DNA of 41,960 bases from Thermovirgaceae bacterium. Lineage in GTDB: Bacteria > Synergistota > Synergistia > Synergistales > Thermovirgaceae. The first letter of the stretch is position 1. The number at the start of each line of letters is the position of its first letter. The DNA lies in the NCBI GenBank assembly GCA_030656095.1, contig JAUSOU010000006.1, positions 1-41,960 of the forward strand. Direction: 5' to 3'. A program made the position numbers and the translations under genes. Below, one piece after another: positions 16,841-24,560 of this stretch. The notes beneath the pieces were generated by a model. That model worked only from the letters and a program-made list of their open reading frames with translations. It had not been told where the DNA came from and searched no databases.

Positions 16841-16868
16841 TTGGTATACGTGGTATACTAAGTATACT
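16841..16868 (+). promoter_or_regulatory. Possible GntR-gene promoter overlapping the operator
   Basis: TTGGTA (16841-16846) and TATACT (16863-16868) are 16 bp apart on the plus strand. The boxes lie inside the GTATAC hexamer array, so a bound regulator would block this promoter. The predicted transcript would have a leader of nearly 200 nt containing the 30-bp tandem repeats. Confidence 0.4.
16844..16867. promoter_or_regulatory. Operator array: three GTATAC hexamers at 9-bp period
   Basis: GTATAC occurs at 16844-16849, 16853-16858 and 16862-16867, exactly 9 bp apart; the first two are preceded by G, giving GGTATAC. GTATAC is self-complementary and fits the GT-N-AC half-site logic of FadR-subfamily GntR regulators. 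The direct GGTATA repeat with 3-bp spacers recalls the E. coli NanR operator. It lies 21 bp upstream of the SDR start codon and faces the FCD-type GntR gene, the obvious candidate ligand-responsive regulator. Confidence 0.65.
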
Positions 16869-16874
16869 ATAGTA

Positions 16875-16903
16875 GTTTTACCTCTTTCAGGCTCTTTCGT
16901 CAA
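16875..16903 (-). promoter_or_regulatory. Possible promoter of the SDR/P-protein-like operon
   Basis: On the minus strand TTGACG (16898-16903) and TAAAAC (16875-16880) are separated by 17 bp. The -35 box is good and the -10 box is weak. The hexamer array begins a few bases downstream, where a repressor would block initiation or escape. Confidence 0.38.
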
Positions 16904-16962
16904 CAAGAAGGGCAAAAAAGCAAGGAGGCGGCAGGGAGAGGGAAGGGCATTGATCTTGAACT

Positions 16963-17030
16963 TCCTGTCCGCCGGTAGGCGGATCTGCGATCTCCTGTCC
17001 GCCGGTAGGCGGATCTGCGATCTCCTGTCT
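16963..17030 (+). repeat. 30-bp tandem repeat, 2.3 copies, each with a hairpin
   Basis: A 30-bp unit beginning TCCTGTCCGCCGGTAGGCGG occupies 16963-16992 and again 16993-17022 without a mismatch, followed by a partial third copy to about 17029. Each unit contains TCCGCC-GGTA-GGCGGA, a 6-bp stem with a 4-base loop (16968-16983 and 16998-17013). It lies in the predicted leader of the GntR gene, 42 bp before the start codon. It may be a REP-like extragenic element or an RNA structure. Confidence 0.9.
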
Positions 17031-17071
17031 CCTCATCATTACAGTAACCCGGCAACCCTGGAGGGATCAGA

Positions 17072-17728
17072 ATGTATGAAACAGACAGCATCGACAACGC
17101 AACGGCCGCTGAGCACGTTTACCGCGAACTCAAGCGCCGCATCTTTTCGAAGGATCTCCGGCCGGGGCAGAGACTCCCGGAAGCTTCGCTTGCGAGAACT
17201 CTTTCGGTAAGCCGAACCCCTGTCAGGGAGGCTCTTCGCGTGCTGGCTAACGAGGGGTTGGTAATATTGATCCCCGGCAACGGAGCCAGACTTGCATCCC
17301 CCGCCCTTGCGGAGATGCAAGAGGGATATGAGGTCAGGGAATACCTTGAAAGACTCGCCGTACGCCGTGCCGCAAGGAACATCACCCCCCTTCAGATATG
17401 CCTTCTGGATGAGGCCGTCAAGGAGGAGGAGTCGATATTTTCCTCCCGTGACCTCGAAAGGTATCTCGAGGTGAATGTCCGTTTTCACCGTATAATCGCC
17501 GAATCCGCCAAAAACAGGATACTGGCTGAATATGTAGGCAACATCCTCTCCAGGACCTATGTCTACATGGTCTTTTTTGAGTCGTTCTTCGATTTCGACA
17601 CCAACCCGAGCCTGGACGAACATCGGGAGATAGTGCGCGCCCTTTCGGACCACAATGAAGACCTGGCTGAAACCCTCATGCGGAAGCACATAAACCTTTC
17701 GATGGAGGCGCTCAAAAAACCTGGGTAA
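17072..17728 (+). CDS. GntR family transcriptional regulator, FCD (FadR) subfamily
   Basis: Ligand-responsive DNA-binding protein of 218 residues. The N-terminal winged helix has AAEHVYRELKRRIFSKDLRPG, LPEASLARTLSVSRTPVREAL and the wing LIPGNGARLA, all hallmark GntR features. The C-terminal all-helical FCD domain contains RFHRIIAESAKN, DEHREIVRAL and MRKHINLSM, whose histidines and acidic residues suit a metal-dependent effector pocket. Effectors for this subfamily are usually carboxylates or sugar acids. ATG 17072 has GGAGGG six bases upstream. It diverges from the SDR operon and very likely controls it and itself through the GTATAC array. Confidence 0.92.
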   Translation: MYETDSIDNATAAEHVYRELKRRIFSKDLRPGQRLPEASLARTLSVSRTPVREALRVLANEGLVILIPGNGARLASPALAEMQEGYEVREYLERLAVRRAARNITPLQICLLDEAVKEEESIFSSRDLERYLEVNVRFHRIIAESAKNRILAEYVGNILSRTYVYMVFFESFFDFDTNPSLDEHREIVRALSDHNEDLAETLMRKHINLSMEALKKPG

Positions 17729-17800
17729 ACAACAGAAACGCGTTTTATGATGCGTATACACGAGAAAAATCCTTTCTTGAACATTCAAAATGACAACAAA

Positions 17801-17828
17801 TGCAAATAAATTTAAATTTATGGTTGCA
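17801..17828. promoter_or_regulatory. AT-rich palindrome upstream of glnN
   Basis: A perfect 14-bp palindrome TAAATTTAAATTTA (17807-17820) is flanked by TGCAA on the left and TTGCA on the right, offset by 2 bp. It directly abuts the glnN -35 box, a good place for an activator or repressor, or for an UP element bound by RNA polymerase. No regulator is identified. Confidence 0.35.
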
Positions 17829-17852
17829 AATATCCCTCATTGGTGATATATA
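17824..17852 (+). promoter_or_regulatory. glnN promoter
   Basis: TTGCAA (17824-17829) and TATATA (17847-17852) lie 17 bp apart, 30 bp before the glnN ATG. The spacing is ideal and both boxes are good sigma-70 matches. Confidence 0.65.
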
Positions 17853-17882
17853 CACTTATCATGCCGGAAGGAGTGAGCCATA

Positions 17883-19994
17883 ATGAACGGATCGCCCGTA
17901 CAGAGCTTCGGCTTCAACGTTTTCAATGACAGGGCAATGAAAGAAAGACTCCCCAGGCACATCTACCAGCAGCTTCAGGAGGCAGTATCAGGGGGAGAGA
18001 AGATGGATTTTCATGTAGCGGAGATAGTTGCGACCGCCATGAAGGAGTGGGCCGTATCAAAGGGCGCGTCTCATTATACTCACTGGTTCCATCCAAGAAC
18101 TGACCTGACCGCAGAGAAGCACATGGCATTCCTTACGGTCGATGAATACGGACTTCCTCTTGATTCCTTCGAAGGCGCTGATCTTATCCAGAGCGAACCC
18201 GACGCCTCTTCTCTCCCCTCCGGCGGAATGAGATCAACTTTCGAGGCCAGGGGGTATACCGCATGGGACCCCACGAGCCCGGCCTTCGTGATCCCCGCCG
18301 AAAACGGCGGAACGCTGTGCATCCCCTCCGTCTTCATAAGCAACGACGGCACTCCGCTCGACATGAAAACACCTCTGCTCAGGGCCCTTTCGAAGATCGA
18401 GGAAGTCACCATGCGCATCCTGAAGATGTTCGGAAACCGCAATGTCAAATGGATCCGCGCCACAATGGGGGCAGAACAGGAATTCTTTCTCATTGACGAA
18501 GACATGGCCGCAAAACGACCCGATATAGAATACTGCGGCAGAACCATAATTGGCGCACAGACCCCCAAGGGGCAGCAGATGGAGGATCACTACTTGGGAT
18601 CGATACCACCCAGGGTTCTTGCATTCATGCAGGAAGTCGATCAAAGGATGTGCTCGCTCGGGGTTGTCCTGAAGACCCGGCACAACGAGGCGGCTCCCTG
18701 CCAGTTTGAATACGCGCCGCAGTTCACCGAGGCAAACCTTGCTGTAGACCAGAACCAGATCCTCATGGAACAGATGCGCCAGATAGCCTCAAAACACGGC
18801 TTCCGCCTTTTGCTTCATGAAAAACCCTTCGCCCTGATAAACGGGAGCGGAAAGCATCTGAACTGCTCCATGATGGACAGCGAGGGGCGCAACCTGCTGA
18901 AACCTTCATCAAGCCAGAGAAAGAACATCCAGTTTTTGACGCTGGTATCCGGCCTTCTTCTCGGCATCTCCAGATACGGCGGTCTGCTGAGGGCATCCAT
19001 CGCCACTCCGGGCAACATGAGAAGGCTCGGCGGGAATGAGGCTCCCCCCTCTATCATGAGCGTATTCCTTGGCGATGTCCTGACGCATATTCTCGACCGG
19101 GTCGAGGAAGGTCTTCCAGAAGATCTCCCCTCAAAGGCCTTCATCGACCTTGGCCTGAACCGCCTGCCCGATGTGCTGAAGGACAATACCGACAGGAACC
19201 GGACCGCCCCGATAGCCTTCACAGGCAACAAGTTCGAGTTCCGGGCCCCCGGAGCTTCCCAGTCGCCCGCCGGTCCCATGACAATGATGCTGTCTCTCTG
19301 GGCATGGGGGCTGGAAAAGATGGCGAACATGATCGATGCGAGGATCGGAGAGACCGACGTCGCCGACGCCGCCCTTGACGCTATCCGCACGGCCGCCCTT
19401 GAAAGCAGGAACATCCGTTTCGAAGGGAACTGCTACTCTCCTGAATGGCACGAAGAAGCCCGGAGGCGGAACCTTCCGATCGCCCACACCACATCCGAGG
19501 CACTGGCGCTCTTCCTTGTTCCCGAACACAGGGAGCTGCTTTCCGGACTCGGCATTTTTTCCGAAAGGGAGATCCTCGGTTATTACGAGACACGGCTTGA
19601 GCAGTACATCAAGACTATCGAGATCGAGATGAACGTTATGGAGGGAATGGTCCGCAACGGAATCCTGCCCGCCATCACGAAACAGGTCGCAGCAGAGGGC
19701 ACAGCACTTGGTTTTGTCCCTGAAGGTATCAGAAATGGATCTCCCTCATTCTGGCAGGAGCATATCGGAGAGCTTTACCGGGTCAAGGAAGGACTGTTAG
19801 AGACAGTCGGAAAGCTTGCCTCACTGCATGAAAGCCTGGAATTCCTCGATCTTGAGAAAAGATCAGAAACGCTGACCGAAAAAGGACTCCCTATCCTGGA
19901 CAGCATCAGGAAGATGTGCGATGCAGCAGAGACCCTTGTTTCGGATGAGTTCTGGCCATACCCACGCTACAGCGACATGCTGCTGAGCAGATAG
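17883..19994 (+). CDS. glnN: Glutamine synthetase type III
   Basis: Joins ammonia to glutamate using ATP. At 703 residues it has the long GSIII form, not the 450-residue GSI. The GSIII N-terminal domain includes FGFNVFNDRAMKERLP and HYTHWFHPRTDLTAEKHMAF. Catalytic-site motifs include GAEQEFFLID, TRHNEAAPCQFEYAP and NGSGKHLNCSM, with the ATP/glutamate region NKFEFRAPGASQSPAGP. The C-terminal helical part is present and complete. The start has GGAAGGAG about eight bases before the ATG. It has its own promoter and terminator, so it is a single-gene unit. No glnR or P-II gene is adjacent. Confidence 0.95.
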   Translation: MNGSPVQSFGFNVFNDRAMKERLPRHIYQQLQEAVSGGEKMDFHVAEIVATAMKEWAVSKGASHYTHWFHPRTDLTAEKHMAFLTVDEYGLPLDSFEGADLIQSEPDASSLPSGGMRSTFEARGYTAWDPTSPAFVIPAENGGTLCIPSVFISNDGTPLDMKTPLLRALSKIEEVTMRILKMFGNRNVKWIRATMGAEQEFFLIDEDMAAKRPDIEYCGRTIIGAQTPKGQQMEDHYLGSIPPRVLAFMQEVDQRMCSLGVVLKTRHNEAAPCQFEYAPQFTEANLAVDQNQILMEQMRQIASKHGFRLLLHEKPFALINGSGKHLNCSMMDSEGRNLLKPSSSQRKNIQFLTLVSGLLLGISRYGGLLRASIATPGNMRRLGGNEAPPSIMSVFLGDVLTHILDRVEEGLPEDLPSKAFIDLGLNRLPDVLKDNTDRNRTAPIAFTGNKFEFRAPGASQSPAGPMTMMLSLWAWGLEKMANMIDARIGETDVADAALDAIRTAALESRNIRFEGNCYSPEWHEEARRRNLPIAHTTSEALALFLVPEHRELLSGLGIFSEREILGYYETRLEQYIKTIEIEMNVMEGMVRNGILPAITKQVAAEGTALGFVPEGIRNGSPSFWQEHIGELYRVKEGLLETVGKLASLHESLEFLDLEKRSETLTEKGLPILDSIRKMCDAAETLVSDEFWPYPRYSDMLLSR

Positions 19995-20027
19995 GTGTCG
20001 TGCGGTTAAAGAATCTGGAGGACAAAG

Positions 20028-20070
20028 AACGGGGTACTCCGCTTTTCAAGGGCGCCCCGTTTCTGTTTTT
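20028..20070 (+). terminator. Intrinsic terminator of glnN
   Basis: AACGGGG (20028-20034) pairs with CCCCGTT (20055-20061) over a 20-base loop, followed by TTCTGTTTTT. It lies between convergent glnN and the O-antigen-ligase-like gene. On the minus strand the U-run is weaker. Confidence 0.6.
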
Positions 20071-20077
20071 AAAAAAA

Positions 20078-21928
20078 CTATTTTCCTGTTATGTTTATGT
20101 AATCACCGGAGTTGAACCTTATCTCTCCGCTTTCGATAGTATAGGTTCCAGGCTTGAGATACACCGCAAGGCTCTCAAGCAGCTTCGTCTCCCTTACATC
20201 CGAATACCAGACCAGAAGCCTTACAAGCTCTGCTGAATGTGGCTGTCTTAAGAAATACAGGTGCAGCCTTGTGAGCCCTTCTACAAGATACTCAACCTTT
20301 TTTATTTTCTCAGCCTGCCCGATGTAGTGGTAGGCCATCTGTCTCTGGGCAACGTCACTGACCATGAGGCGGCGTGTTGCACTCTCCAGAAAAGATCTCT
20401 GCATCAGAGGCGACTTCTCCAGAGTGGCGACCCTCATATCCCTGTCACCTATCATTCCACTCACAAGGAACATCACCCCTGCGGTTGCGGCGGTACACAT
20501 GGCGATCCCAAGTCCCCTCAGGATCCACGGCCTCCTGATCTCAGTCCATGCCGCCCGCGGGGGCAGGATGTCCCTGTTCGCGATGGCAAAGGCGAGCGGC
20601 AACCAGACCGCGTTCTCTATACGGTGGAAGGGACGGGTCCACAGCGCGTTGAACCATATCAGGAAGAGGAACCCGCAGGCCCATACAGCCTCGGGAGAGA
20701 TGCCTTCCCCGCTCTTCATGCGCCGGAAAAAGGCAAGTAGCCACCAGGCTCCCATTGCCAGTAGAATAAGGCCTCCGATGATCCCCGTCTCGCAGAACCA
20801 CTGAAGTATCTCGTTGTGGGCCCAGTACGTGTACTGCCACTTCATGTCGGGGAAGTGGCGCAGCATCTCTCTCTGGGCATCAAGATAATTCCACTTGAAG
20901 TGTCCGAGACCCACTCCAGTGACCGGATGCATTGTGAACATCGTTCCTGCCGTGGCCCATATACTGTCGCGGTTTCCCACTGTCTGAAAGTTCTCGATCA
21001 TATCCCTGGTTTTCATAACAAACGAGTTACCCCGGGCGAAGAAAATAGTCCCAGAGAAAGTAACCGCCAGAATGGCCGCAAGAACCGCTGAACGGCGGAA
21101 AACACTACTCCAGCCAGATCTCCTCCCCTCCAGAAAAACAAGTACCCCCAGACCAGCCAGCAGGGAGATAACGGCAGAGCGGCTCGTCGAGTTCCATATC
21201 CCCCAGGCGTTAGTCGAGAAAAGCAGCAGATTGAGGATTGAAAGGACGCGGGTCAGAGGTTTTTTCGGTTCGCCCGCACCGGATCTGATGAATATCCAGG
21301 CCGATCCGAACATGGCGATAGCAAGCCAAAGACCGAACATATTTTGCTGTCCGGTATTGCCGATGTAATTTCCCGGAGTGGGGTAGATCAGCGGGAATAT
21401 CCCCTGGGCGCCCCTGATCTGGAGTTCCGCGAATATTACGTTCAGGGCTGCGTTCACCGAAGCCCCCCAGAGGAAAATGGGCAGCAACTTTCCTTCCAGA
21501 CCGCATCGGGCCACTACGTACAAACCCCATAGCGCCGCGAAGAAGAACCACTCCCTCGCAAATGTCGTCCAGGAGGTTATCGGAGCCCAGAGCGGCTGGA
21601 GCAAAAGAAGAAGCGCAAGAAAAAGCCAGACCGCACCAAAGGGGTCAAGCACAAAGCTTTTGCGAACCTCCTTAAGAAAGATTATTCTTAAACCAGCTAT
21701 TGCCACGAGAATGCCGATCGGAAGAAAAGCGGTGACCCACTTCATAAGATGGAGGGATTCGAACCAGAAGAGCCCGGAAAAAACAATGTTCGGCAACACA
21801 AGGGAGATGAAAAGAAATCCGAAAAGAAAGGGTTCGGGGACAAGCATGTCTGATGCATGGGTATCCGCGGAGTGATCTCGGCCAATCTGCTGTCCGTTCT
21901 TTCTGCTGAAAATATCAGATGAGTTCAA
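20078..21928 (-). CDS. O-antigen ligase-like polytopic membrane protein (Wzy_C family)
   Basis: Membrane protein of about 616 residues with ten or more hydrophobic helices. The Wzy_C signature region is NSTSRSAVISLLAGLGV, then a large extracytoplasmic loop with TMHPVTGVGLGHFKWNY, then AHNEILQWFCETGIIGG. Members link polysaccharide to lipid A core or polymerise or transfer glycans to proteins; which applies here is open. A soluble C-terminal part of roughly 110 residues is present. The frame opens at 21964 inside parB, but TTG 21928 has GAGG six bases upstream and avoids the overlap, so I use it. It is last in the rpsF-dnaB-parB run. Confidence 0.82.
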   Translation of the reverse strand: MNSSDIFSRKNGQQIGRDHSADTHASDMLVPEPFLFGFLFISLVLPNIVFSGLFWFESLHLMKWVTAFLPIGILVAIAGLRIIFLKEVRKSFVLDPFGAVWLFLALLLLLQPLWAPITSWTTFAREWFFFAALWGLYVVARCGLEGKLLPIFLWGASVNAALNVIFAELQIRGAQGIFPLIYPTPGNYIGNTGQQNMFGLWLAIAMFGSAWIFIRSGAGEPKKPLTRVLSILNLLLFSTNAWGIWNSTSRSAVISLLAGLGVLVFLEGRRSGWSSVFRRSAVLAAILAVTFSGTIFFARGNSFVMKTRDMIENFQTVGNRDSIWATAGTMFTMHPVTGVGLGHFKWNYLDAQREMLRHFPDMKWQYTYWAHNEILQWFCETGIIGGLILLAMGAWWLLAFFRRMKSGEGISPEAVWACGFLFLIWFNALWTRPFHRIENAVWLPLAFAIANRDILPPRAAWTEIRRPWILRGLGIAMCTAATAGVMFLVSGMIGDRDMRVATLEKSPLMQRSFLESATRRLMVSDVAQRQMAYHYIGQAEKIKKVEYLVEGLTRLHLYFLRQPHSAELVRLLVWYSDVRETKLLESLAVYLKPGTYTIESGEIRFNSGDYINITGK

Positions 21929-21947
21929 GATACACCTCTGTTTTCTA

Positions 21948-22736
21948 TCATGACCCGGCCTCATTCAAAAGAACCGTAACCAGGATCTCCAGTTTTTTGC
22001 CGCTTTCTCCCGTTGATCTGACCTTCATGGTGACATTCAGCCCCTCCTGTTTCCTGCGCTGAACGGTTTGCGAAATGTCGCCCAGTATGGCATTCCCCAG
22101 CGAGGATGTGACTATTTTATCTCCCCTCACTCTCGTTCCTTCCTTATGAGAGCGGGCCATCTTCTCCACGATCCTGGCGGAAAGCCCTTCATGGAAAACC
22201 CTTTCCGCAAGTTCCCTCTGGGATCCGGGAGAAAGCCCTATCAGAGCCCTGGCATGGCGTTCACCGATGTTGCCGGCGAGAACCATCTCACGGACACTTT
22301 CATCCAGATCAAGAAGGCGCATCTTGTTGGCTATCGACGGCTGAGAGAGACCTATCTTTCGTCCGGTCTCGGCCTGGGTCCACCCGGTCTTTTTCATGAT
22401 CCCGGCTATGGCGCCGGCCTGTTCCAGGGAAGAGAGATCTTTTCTGTGGGTGTTTTCCACCATTGCCAGGACCGAATTCAGGACCGGGTCCGGTTCCACT
22501 ATTACAGCCGGGACTTCATCAAGCCCAACCATCATGGCAGCGACAAGCCGCCTCTCGCCTGCAAGGAGCCTGAATCTGTCCTTGTGCCTGAAAACCAGCA
22601 GCGGTTGGAGAATGCCCACCTCGGCAATGGACCTCGCGAGTTCCTCGATGGCGCCCCTATCGAAGATCCTCCTGGGCTGATCGGGGTCTTTGTCGATCAA
22701 TCCGGGCTTTACACGGCACAGTCCCTTGAAGTCCAC
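21948..22736 (-). CDS. parB: ParB/Noc-like chromosome partitioning protein
   Basis: CTP-dependent DNA clamp that loads at parS-like sites. It has 262 residues. The N-terminal region holds DPDQPRRIFD, the GERRLVAA box and ENTHRKDLSSLEQA, corresponding to the CTP-binding motifs of ParB (the usual ENxQR reads ENTHR). A helix-turn-helix follows in WTQAETGRKIGLSQPSIANKM. No parA lies next to it, so a Noc-like or orphan ParB is possible. The start is GTG 22736; an in-frame stop immediately precedes it. It sits 26 bp after dnaB, reminiscent of the origin-proximal arrangement in Bacillus. Confidence 0.87.
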   Translation of the reverse strand: MDFKGLCRVKPGLIDKDPDQPRRIFDRGAIEELARSIAEVGILQPLLVFRHKDRFRLLAGERRLVAAMMVGLDEVPAVIVEPDPVLNSVLAMVENTHRKDLSSLEQAGAIAGIMKKTGWTQAETGRKIGLSQPSIANKMRLLDLDESVREMVLAGNIGERHARALIGLSPGSQRELAERVFHEGLSARIVEKMARSHKEGTRVRGDKIVTSSLGNAILGDISQTVQRRKQEGLNVTMKVRSTGESGKKLEILVTVLLNEAGS

Positions 22737-22762
22737 GGATCACATCTCCCGTCAGTATCCTC

Positions 22763-24112
22763 TCAGGAAGGCCATGCCTGACTTTTGAAGCTGGCATGTT
22801 CCTTGATGAAGGTCAGGCGGATGGTACCTGTTGGTCCGTTTCTGTGTTTCGCAATGATGATATCCGCCGAGGTATCGTTCTCCGCCTGTGCGGATTCATA
22901 ATATCCGGATCTGTACAAAAGGACTACAAGGTCTGCGTCCTGTTCTAAGGCTCCGCTGTCCCTCAGATCCGACAGCTGAGGGCGCTTTTCGGTGCGCGAT
23001 TCGACCGCCCTCGAAAGCTGCGAGAGGGCGATGACCGGAACCTCGAGCTCACGGGCTATGGCCTTCAGGGACCTCGATATCTCGGCGACCTCCTGCTGCT
23101 TGCTCTCTATCCTCCTGGAAAACTGCATCAGCTGGAGGTAGTCCACGACGATCAGTCCCGTGCCTTCTTTCATCACCTGTGACTTGAAACGCCTGCACCT
23201 GGCCCTCAGTTCAAGAGTAGAAAGGACTGAACTGTCGTCGATGTAGAATGGAGCTTTTGAGAGGTCTCCCGCGGCCTGTGCGAGGTCCTTCCATGAGTTC
23301 TCGTGGAACATGCCTGTCCTGAGGTCGTGAACATTGACCCTCGCCCTGGATCCCAGCATCCTCTGGACAAGCTGCTCGGAACCCATTTCAAGGCTGAACA
23401 TCAGAACGGGGATGCCTCTCTCGACCGAGGCGAACATTGCCATGTCGAGAGCAAGAGCGGTCTTGCCCATCGATGGCCTGGCCGCGATGATGTTCAGACT
23501 CCCGGGCTGGAACCCCCCCGTGAGGCGTTCAAAGTCGCTGAAACCGCTTGGAACACCGGTTACAGAGCTTTCGGGAGAGTGGAACTTCTCCTCTATTCCG
23601 CGGAAAGTGGGGCCGAGAACTTCGCTTACCCTGCGGTATGGGACCTGGTTCCCGCGCTGGGATATCTCAAAGACGGCCCTCTCTGCCTCATCCAGAACTT
23701 CCTCAAGTTCTCTTTCCTCGGAATACCCCAGCCTGGCTATCTCCGCCCCGACCTGGATCAATCTCCTGTGAACCGACTTTTCCCGAACGATACGGACATG
23801 ATACTCAACGTTGGCCGTTGTTGGGACGGATTCGATAAATCCCGCGATGAAGGCCTGCCCGCCCAGTGTTTCCGACAGGTTACGGCGCGAAAGCTCTTCA
23901 AAGAAGGTAAGCGGGTCCACCGGTTTGCCCTTTTCGGCCATTTCACGCATGACACCGAAGGCTTTCCTGTGACTTCCGTCGTAGAAATCTTCGGGAAGGA
24001 GGTAGTCCAGGGTGATGGTCAGGGCATCGACATCAAGAAGGCAGTCCCCCAGAACTGCCCTTTCCGCTTCCATGCTGTGAGGGGGAATCCTCACGAACAG
24101 CTGATCACTCAC
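22763..24112 (-). CDS. dnaB: Replicative DNA helicase DnaB
   Basis: Hexameric 5'-3' helicase at the fork, 449 residues. The N-terminal collar domain has PPHSMEAERAVLGDCLLD, and the RecA-like motor has Walker A ARPSMGKT (about 211-218), Walker B LIVVDYLQLM, the arginine-finger region SDLRDSGALEQDAD, and YRSGYY. No intein is present. The frame opens at ATG 24130, but GTG 24112 has GGAGG nine bases upstream and overlaps rplI by only 8 bp, and gives the more usual N-terminus; I prefer it. It follows rplI as in many bacteria. Confidence 0.95.
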   Translation of the reverse strand: MSDQLFVRIPPHSMEAERAVLGDCLLDVDALTITLDYLLPEDFYDGSHRKAFGVMREMAEKGKPVDPLTFFEELSRRNLSETLGGQAFIAGFIESVPTTANVEYHVRIVREKSVHRRLIQVGAEIARLGYSEERELEEVLDEAERAVFEISQRGNQVPYRRVSEVLGPTFRGIEEKFHSPESSVTGVPSGFSDFERLTGGFQPGSLNIIAARPSMGKTALALDMAMFASVERGIPVLMFSLEMGSEQLVQRMLGSRARVNVHDLRTGMFHENSWKDLAQAAGDLSKAPFYIDDSSVLSTLELRARCRRFKSQVMKEGTGLIVVDYLQLMQFSRRIESKQQEVAEISRSLKAIARELEVPVIALSQLSRAVESRTEKRPQLSDLRDSGALEQDADLVVLLYRSGYYESAQAENDTSADIIIAKHRNGPTGTIRLTFIKEHASFKSQAWPS

Positions 24113-24560
24113 CTTTTCCGGCCTCCACAAGGGCCGTCATTTCGGCCTCTACACCCGGGTGGAGACGGACGGAAAAAGGATATGAACCCACCTCCTTGAT
24201 CTGGGCGGAGAGTTTTATCTCCTTCTTGTCGACCAACACTCCAAAACGCGCATGCAGCTGTTCTGCAATCTGGGCAACCGTCACACTCCCGAAGAGCTTG
24301 CCCTTCTCTCCTGCCGTAGCCTTCAGGATCACCTGTTTCCCCTGAAGATGATCTCTTTTTGCAAGGGATTCCTGTTCTTCGCGCATGGCACGATTTTCCC
24401 TTGCCTTCTGGCGCTGCTGCCACTCTTCAAGCTTCTCCCTGGTCGCCTCTTCAGCCATCTTCCTGGGGACGAGGAAATTTCTTCCATACCCTTCAGCGAC
24501 CTCTACGAGGTCGCCCTTTTTCCCCAGCTTGGAAACGTCACACAACAGGATAACTTTCAT
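24105..24560 (-). CDS. rplI: 50S ribosomal protein bL9
   Basis: Large-subunit protein that binds 23S rRNA near the L1 stalk. The 151 residues show the two-domain form: an N-terminal RNA-binding domain beginning MKVILLCDVSKLGKKGD with VAEGYGRNFLVPR, a long connecting helix, and a C-terminal domain with LFGSVTVAQIAEQL. The ATG overlaps the preceding DUF2232 stop (ATGA), and the end overlaps the dnaB start, so three genes are translationally linked. Confidence 0.96.
   Translation of the reverse strand: MKVILLCDVSKLGKKGDLVEVAEGYGRNFLVPRKMAEEATREKLEEWQQRQKARENRAMREEQESLAKRDHLQGKQVILKATAGEKGKLFGSVTVAQIAEQLHARFGVLVDKKEIKLSAQIKEVGSYPFSVRLHPGVEAEMTALVEAGKGE

Noticed and set aside
16963-17030. CRISPR array
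   Set aside because: The units are directly adjacent without spacers and there are no cas genes.
16950-17090. Small protein with two 10-residue repeats read through the 30-bp tandem repeat
   Set aside because: The unit length of 30 bp keeps the frame open, but the only start is TTG and the frame runs into the GntR gene out of frame. A non-coding repeat is more likely.
18252-18260. GGTATACC inside glnN and another within the flavoprotein gene as extra GntR sites
   Set aside because: Single copies inside coding sequence, far from promoters, are expected by chance; only the three-copy array is convincing.
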